This document shows positions 61,194 through 64,000 of a stretch of 64,000 bases of DNA, one piece after another (the stretch's first letter is position 1; the number at the start of each line of letters is the position of its first letter). The translations under genes and the position numbers were made by a program. Location: contig NZ_JAJEQM010000009.1 of the NCBI RefSeq assembly GCF_020687385.1, positions 46,921 to 110,920 on the forward strand. The letters are read 5' to 3'. Below the pieces are notes generated by a model, which had not been told where the DNA came from, did no database searches, and saw only the letters and a program-made list of their open reading frames with translations. This DNA is from Hominilimicola fabiformis (lineage in GTDB: Bacteria > Bacillota > Clostridia > UBA1381).

Positions 61194-62095
61194 TGATATT
61201 CAGTGAAATTTACGGAGAATATTTTAATGCAGTGGCAAAAATTCTGGATACAGCAGTGCGTGGCGAGTTAAATGAAAATGATATAATCAGCATTGTCGGC
61301 GAAAGTGCATTCGGTGAAAGTATACTTAGTCTGCCGCAAAAAATAAAAAATGAGAAGTGGGGACTGTTAACGTCCGATTTGAAAACTCCGATAAAAAACA
61401 AACCGCAGATGCCGTTGACCGATACGGAAAAAAGATGGCTCAGAGCGGTTTTGAACGATTCGAGAGTGAAGTTGTTTGATGCGGACATAAAAGGCTTGGA
61501 GAATGTAGAGCCGTTATACAGTCAGGATATGTTTGTGTATTTTGACAGGTATAATGACGGTGATCCGTATAATGACGAACGATATATAAGGAATTTTAAA
61601 ACTGTTTTAAAAGCCTTGCGTGAAAAACGTAAAGCAGTCGTTAAATTCAGAGGCAGAACAGGTAAAGTGCATAATAAATCGGTGATACCGTACAACATAG
61701 AATATTCACCGCAGGATGACAAATTCAGATTACAGGCATATGCAAGACATACTTTGTGGACGATTAATATTGCACGAATTGAAGATTGCAAGCTTGACGA
61801 AAAATTTGAAAAGACAGTTTCGTATAAAGTAAAAAAGGAAAAATTGGTGATTGAACTAATCGATGAAAGAAATGCACTTGAAAGAGCAATGCTGCATTTT
61901 TCTCATCTTGAAAAGAAAACAGAAAAAGTTTCAAACGACAGGTATAAGATTACTTTGTATTATGATAAAGATGATGAAACGGAGCTTTTAATAAGAGTTT
62001 TGGCGTTCGGACCTGTAATGAAAGTAACGGAGCCGGAATCGTTTATCGAGCAGATAAAACAAAGACTTAGAATGCAAAATAATTTAAAAAAATAG
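61193..62095 (+). CDS. WYL-domain transcriptional regulator 2
   Basis: A 300-residue protein with a shorter N-terminal part than WYL 1. Residues ~85-130 form a helical segment, while the WYL domain lies at ~145-205 (KRKAVVKFRGRTGKVHNKSVIPYNIEYSPQDDKFRLQAYARHTLWTINIARIEDC). The C-terminal domain is present (VLAFGPVMKVTEPESFIEQIKQRL). No strong helix-turn-helix is obvious at the N-terminus, so it may be a ligand-sensing partner of WYL 1 more than an independent DNA binder. ATG 61193 shares one base with the end of the preceding gene. It is followed by the ncRNA array. Confidence 0.8.
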   Translation: MIFSEIYGEYFNAVAKILDTAVRGELNENDIISIVGESAFGESILSLPQKIKNEKWGLLTSDLKTPIKNKPQMPLTDTEKRWLRAVLNDSRVKLFDADIKGLENVEPLYSQDMFVYFDRYNDGDPYNDERYIRNFKTVLKALREKRKAVVKFRGRTGKVHNKSVIPYNIEYSPQDDKFRLQAYARHTLWTINIARIEDCKLDEKFEKTVSYKVKKEKLVIELIDERNALERAMLHFSHLEKKTEKVSNDRYKITLYYDKDDETELLIRVLAFGPVMKVTEPESFIEQIKQRLRMQNNLKK

Positions 62096-62097
62096 TG

Positions 62098-62144
62098 TTT
62101 CGCAACTTTTTTTCCGTGAAAAGAACAACTCATATGTGTATAAT
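62098..62144 (+). promoter_or_regulatory. ncRNA array promoter with shared upstream element
   Basis: TTTCGCAACTT starts exactly 41 nt before TATAAT (62139-62144), matching the RlaP promoter. A weak -35 (GTGAAA, 17 nt spacing) is present. Transcription would start around 62151, just before the first RNA unit. Confidence 0.7.
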
Positions 62145-62154
62145 TAAAATCAAT

Positions 62155-62253
62155 AAAGGTGCTAACAGCAATCGGTTCTACATAAGATTACCTGTTTTTG
62201 CTGACAGGTTTAGCGGGTTCGACTCCCGCATTGTTTATTAGAAGAGCACCTTG
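62155..62253 (+). ncRNA. Y-RNA-like ncRNA unit 1 with tRNA-like module
   Basis: Closing stem AAGGUGCU (62156-62163) / AGCACCUU (62245-62252). Inside: AACA/UGUU (62164-62167 / 62232-62235), two-base linker GC, a 4-bp D-arm-like hairpin AAUC/GAUU with GG in its loop (62170-62189), one base, a 5-bp anticodon-like arm CCUGU/ACAGG (62191-62208), a 4-base variable part, and a canonical T-arm GCGGG-UUCGACU-CCCGC (62213-62229). This matches the spacing rules of tRNA (2, 4, 1, 5, 4, 5+7), except for two bases (AU) after the T-arm and an 8-base anticodon loop. It lacks a normal acceptor end, so it is not a tRNA but tRNA-mimicking, as in bacterial YrlA RNAs. Confidence 0.8.
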
Positions 62254-62270
62254 TATCTACATGAACAATT

Positions 62271-62349
62271 AAAGGTGCTAACAGCAATTTTTTAGATGCA
62301 AAATGAGCTACGATGAAAGTCGGAACTCTATTTAACAAAAAGCACCTTG
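62271..62349 (+). ncRNA. Y-RNA-like ncRNA unit 2
   Basis: Closing stem AAGGUGCU / AGCACCUU (62272-62279 / 62341-62348), identical to unit 1, directly followed by AACAGCAAU as in unit 1. The interior is different: no T-arm is present, but a hairpin at 62305-62328 pairs seven of nine positions around a UGAAAG loop. About 78 nt long, it is shorter than unit 1. Confidence 0.72.
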
Positions 62350-62353
62350 CTAT

Positions 62354-62416
62354 AAAGGCACACACAGCAATGATTTTTTGATTGATCCATATATTCAAAA
62401 TGTGCCTTGTTTTTTT
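62354..62416 (+). ncRNA. Y-RNA-like ncRNA unit 3, ending in a U-run
   Basis: Closing stem AAGGCACA (62355-62362) / UGUGCCUU (62401-62408), which differs from units 1 and 2 at three base pairs, all compensated. It is followed by CACAGCAAU. The interior is only 38 nt, with a possible CAAU/AUUG hairpin (62368-62384). UUUUUUU follows the stem, so it can act as the terminator of the array, 26 nt before the Ro-like start codon. Confidence 0.72.
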
Positions 62417-62442
62417 ATTTTAATTATCAGGAGGGATTTTCA

Positions 62443-63909
62443 ATGCTTGAATTATTAAAAGAGAAATCTAACAAAACATATACCGAAAACGGAGCGGTTA
62501 CATACAAGGGAACAGAATCATATTGCCTTGATTTGTTTTCAACAATCGGTGCGTTAAGAAGTGCCGATGAAACAGAAATTATAAAGCGATTTATCAGAGC
62601 ATATAACGAAAATCCCGATATGGCAATGAAAATTTTGTTTTATGCAAGAGATGTTCGCGGCGGAATTGGCGAAAGACGTGTGTTTCGTATAATACTTAAA
62701 TTCCTTGCATTATATAACAAGCAGTCGCTTATTAAAAATATAAAATATGTCGGCGAATACGGACGGTTTGACGATTTGCTTGTACTGCTGTATACCGATT
62801 GCAAAGAATATGTTATAAAATTTATAAAAGAACAGCTTGAACAAGACATTGATTTAATGGCAGAAGGTAAGAATATATCGCTTTTGGCAAAGTGGTTGCC
62901 GTCAGTAAATGCGTCAAATAAAGCGACTAAATACAATGCCCGAAAAATAGCCAAAGCACTCGAAATGGATAACTGTGAGTATCGAAAAATGCTTTCACGT
63001 TTGAGAAACTATATTAAAATAATCGAAAATAATCTTAGAGAAAAAGACTATACATTCGATTATTCATATCAACCGTCAAAAGCATTGATGAAATATCGAA
63101 AGGCATTTATACGAAACGATAAAGACAGGTATAGCGAGTTTTTGCAAGATGTACAATCTGGAAATGCGAAAATCAATACGGAAACTCTTACACCTTACGA
63201 TATTATTGCTCCTATTATCAATGAAGATATCGAAATAAGCGATGAGGAAAGAAAAAGTCTTGATGTGACGTGGGATAATCAAGCTGACTGCACAAATGAT
63301 GAGAATGCTGTTGTTGTAGCTGATACGTCGGGTTCAATGTATTGGTGCAGTGCAACTCCGAAACCGATTTCGGTAGCGTTTTCACTCGCAATATATTTTG
63401 CGGAAAGAAACAGCGGTGATTTTAAAAATCACTTTATTACTTTTTCGTGCAATCCGCAACTTGTTGAGATTAAAGGTAAGGATATTTATGAAAAAGTGAA
63501 GTATTGCGAAACTTTTGCGGAATGTGCCAATACCGATATTCAAGCGGTGTTCGACCTTGTTTTAAGTACGGCGGTGAAAAATAAAACATTGCCTGAAGAT
63601 ATGCCGTCAAAATTGTATATAATATCGGATATGGAATTTGATTATTGTGCGGAAAATTCTGATGTTACAAATTTTGAATACGCAAAGGAAAAGTTTGAAC
63701 AGAACGGATATGCTTTGCCTAAGGTGGTGTTTTGGAATGTTGCAAGCCGCAATATGCAATCACCTGTAGAAATGAATGAGCAAGGTGTGACGCTTGTTTC
63801 CGGTTGCAATCCGAGAATTTTTTCAATGGTTACGGAAGATAAGTGTACTCCGTATGAGTATATGCTTGATGTGCTTAATCAAGAGAGATATGCTGATATT
63901 AAGGCATAA
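62443..63909 (+). CDS. TROVE/Ro60-like RNA-binding protein with vWA domain (DUF2828 type)
   Basis: A 488-residue protein. The N-terminal ~270 residues form a helical-repeat TROVE-type ring (ETEIIKRFIRAYNENPDMAMKILFYARDVRGGIGERRVFRIIL, KWLPSVNASNKATKYNARKIAKAL), which in Ro60 binds Y RNA and misfolded RNA. The C-terminal half is a von Willebrand A domain with the metal site VVADTSGSM (Asp294, Ser296, Ser298) and DTSGS-type folding, then IQAVFDLVL and YIISDMEFDY. The start is ATG 62443 behind AGGAGGG. It follows the ncRNA array directly and so is the probable protein partner of the three RNAs. No RtcB ligase is seen in the window. Confidence 0.88.
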   Translation: MLELLKEKSNKTYTENGAVTYKGTESYCLDLFSTIGALRSADETEIIKRFIRAYNENPDMAMKILFYARDVRGGIGERRVFRIILKFLALYNKQSLIKNIKYVGEYGRFDDLLVLLYTDCKEYVIKFIKEQLEQDIDLMAEGKNISLLAKWLPSVNASNKATKYNARKIAKALEMDNCEYRKMLSRLRNYIKIIENNLREKDYTFDYSYQPSKALMKYRKAFIRNDKDRYSEFLQDVQSGNAKINTETLTPYDIIAPIINEDIEISDEERKSLDVTWDNQADCTNDENAVVVADTSGSMYWCSATPKPISVAFSLAIYFAERNSGDFKNHFITFSCNPQLVEIKGKDIYEKVKYCETFAECANTDIQAVFDLVLSTAVKNKTLPEDMPSKLYIISDMEFDYCAENSDVTNFEYAKEKFEQNGYALPKVVFWNVASRNMQSPVEMNEQGVTLVSGCNPRIFSMVTEDKCTPYEYMLDVLNQERYADIKA

Positions 63910-63927
63910 AAAAGGCGAGATGGTTTT

Positions 63928-64000
63928 TGAACCGACCCCCAAAAGTTAGACCAAAAATCTAACTATTGGGAGGTCGGTTTTTTCATGGCAAAATATAGTT
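63928..64000 (+). mobile_element. Left end of an IS3-family (IS150-group) insertion sequence, continues beyond window
   Basis: TGAACCGACCCCCAAAAGTTAG begins a hairpin-forming terminal inverted repeat (arms ACCGACCCCCAA / TTGGGAGGTCGGT), typical of IS150-group ends. An open frame starting at 63985 continues out of the window. The element lies 18 bp behind the Ro-like gene stop; the hairpin with its T-run may also terminate that gene's transcript. Confidence 0.75.
63985..64000 (+). CDS. Start of IS3-family transposase OrfA (partial)
   Basis: ATG at 63985 encodes MAKYS before the window ends. This beginning (MAKYS, followed usually by YEFK) is common in OrfA of IS150-group elements. Only five codons are visible, so the call rests on the terminal repeat directly upstream and a GGAGG-like site in it. 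Confidence 0.55.

Noticed and set aside
62155..62253. A real tRNA gene in unit 1
   Set aside because: The T-arm and spacing are tRNA-like, but there is no 7-bp acceptor stem or discriminator/CCA end, the anticodon-like loop has eight bases, and the fold is enclosed in a longer stem shared with two non-tRNA units.
62155..62416. CRISPR array
   Set aside because: Only the short stem strands and an 8-base motif repeat; unit lengths differ (98, 78, 55 nt) and no cas gene is present.

Overview
The window is AT-rich, with short intergenic gaps, Gram-positive style ribosome binding sites (AGGAGG, GAAAGGTG), consensus sigma-A promoters and spore dipicolinate genes. This points to a Firmicute of the class Clostridia. 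Very large secreted pectin- and glycan-active enzymes suggest a plant-polysaccharide degrader, probably from a gut. No 16S or other phylogenetic marker is present, so the genus cannot be read from the sequence.

Layout. (1) 1-24.4 kb, carbohydrate region: the tail of a large exoprotein; an operon GH88 - GH94 phosphorylase - HAD phosphatase - GH38-like protein; a structured leader RNA; a 2143-residue secreted GH5 protein; mannose-6-phosphate isomerase and a ROK sugar kinase; and a convergent 2038-residue PL11 rhamnogalacturonan lyase. (2) 24.5-30.6 kb: a LysR regulator with a palindromic operator in front of a flavodoxin / CMD / SDR redox operon, then larB-larC-larE for the nickel-pincer cofactor. 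(3) 30.7-36.4 kb, accessory block: a DUF3791-DUF3990-DUF3791 cassette, a PD-(D/E)XK nuclease with a WYL regulator, two paralogous LRR proteins, and an IS-end relic. It stops at a 5'-truncated dpaA followed by intact dpaB. (4) 37.5-50.6 kb: a GGDEF-REC-HD-GYP protein with an HPt protein, a Fic toxin with a 58-residue antitoxin, phosphoketolase, a MarR gene broken by a stop codon next to a MATE pump, and a second sugar locus (probable six-hairpin glycosidase, AraC regulator, GH27). (5) 50.7-58.2 kb: an HTH protein, a solute-binding lipoprotein overlapping a hybrid histidine kinase, a small secreted Cys-rich protein, and an SSS transporter with an acyl-CoA ligase. (6) 58.3-64 kb: a YgjP-like protease and then the most interesting locus.

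The key locus is 59.1-63.9 kb. It holds an RlaP-type nucleotidyltransferase, two WYL regulators, three tandem structured non-coding RNAs and a TROVE/Ro60-like protein with a vWA domain. The three RNAs share a closing stem, with compensatory base changes, followed by the motif ACAGCAAT. The first encloses a nearly complete tRNA-like fold, as in bacterial Y RNAs. The promoters of both halves carry the same upstream element (TTTCGCAACTT) exactly 41 nt before the -10 box, which suggests one regulon. I read this as an inducible Ro / Y-RNA type RNA-handling system with an unusual three-member RNA array.

The window ends inside the left end of an IS3-family (IS150-group) element 18 bp behind the Ro gene. 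Two solitary hairpins at 31.9 and 40.1 kb look like relics of the same kind of end.
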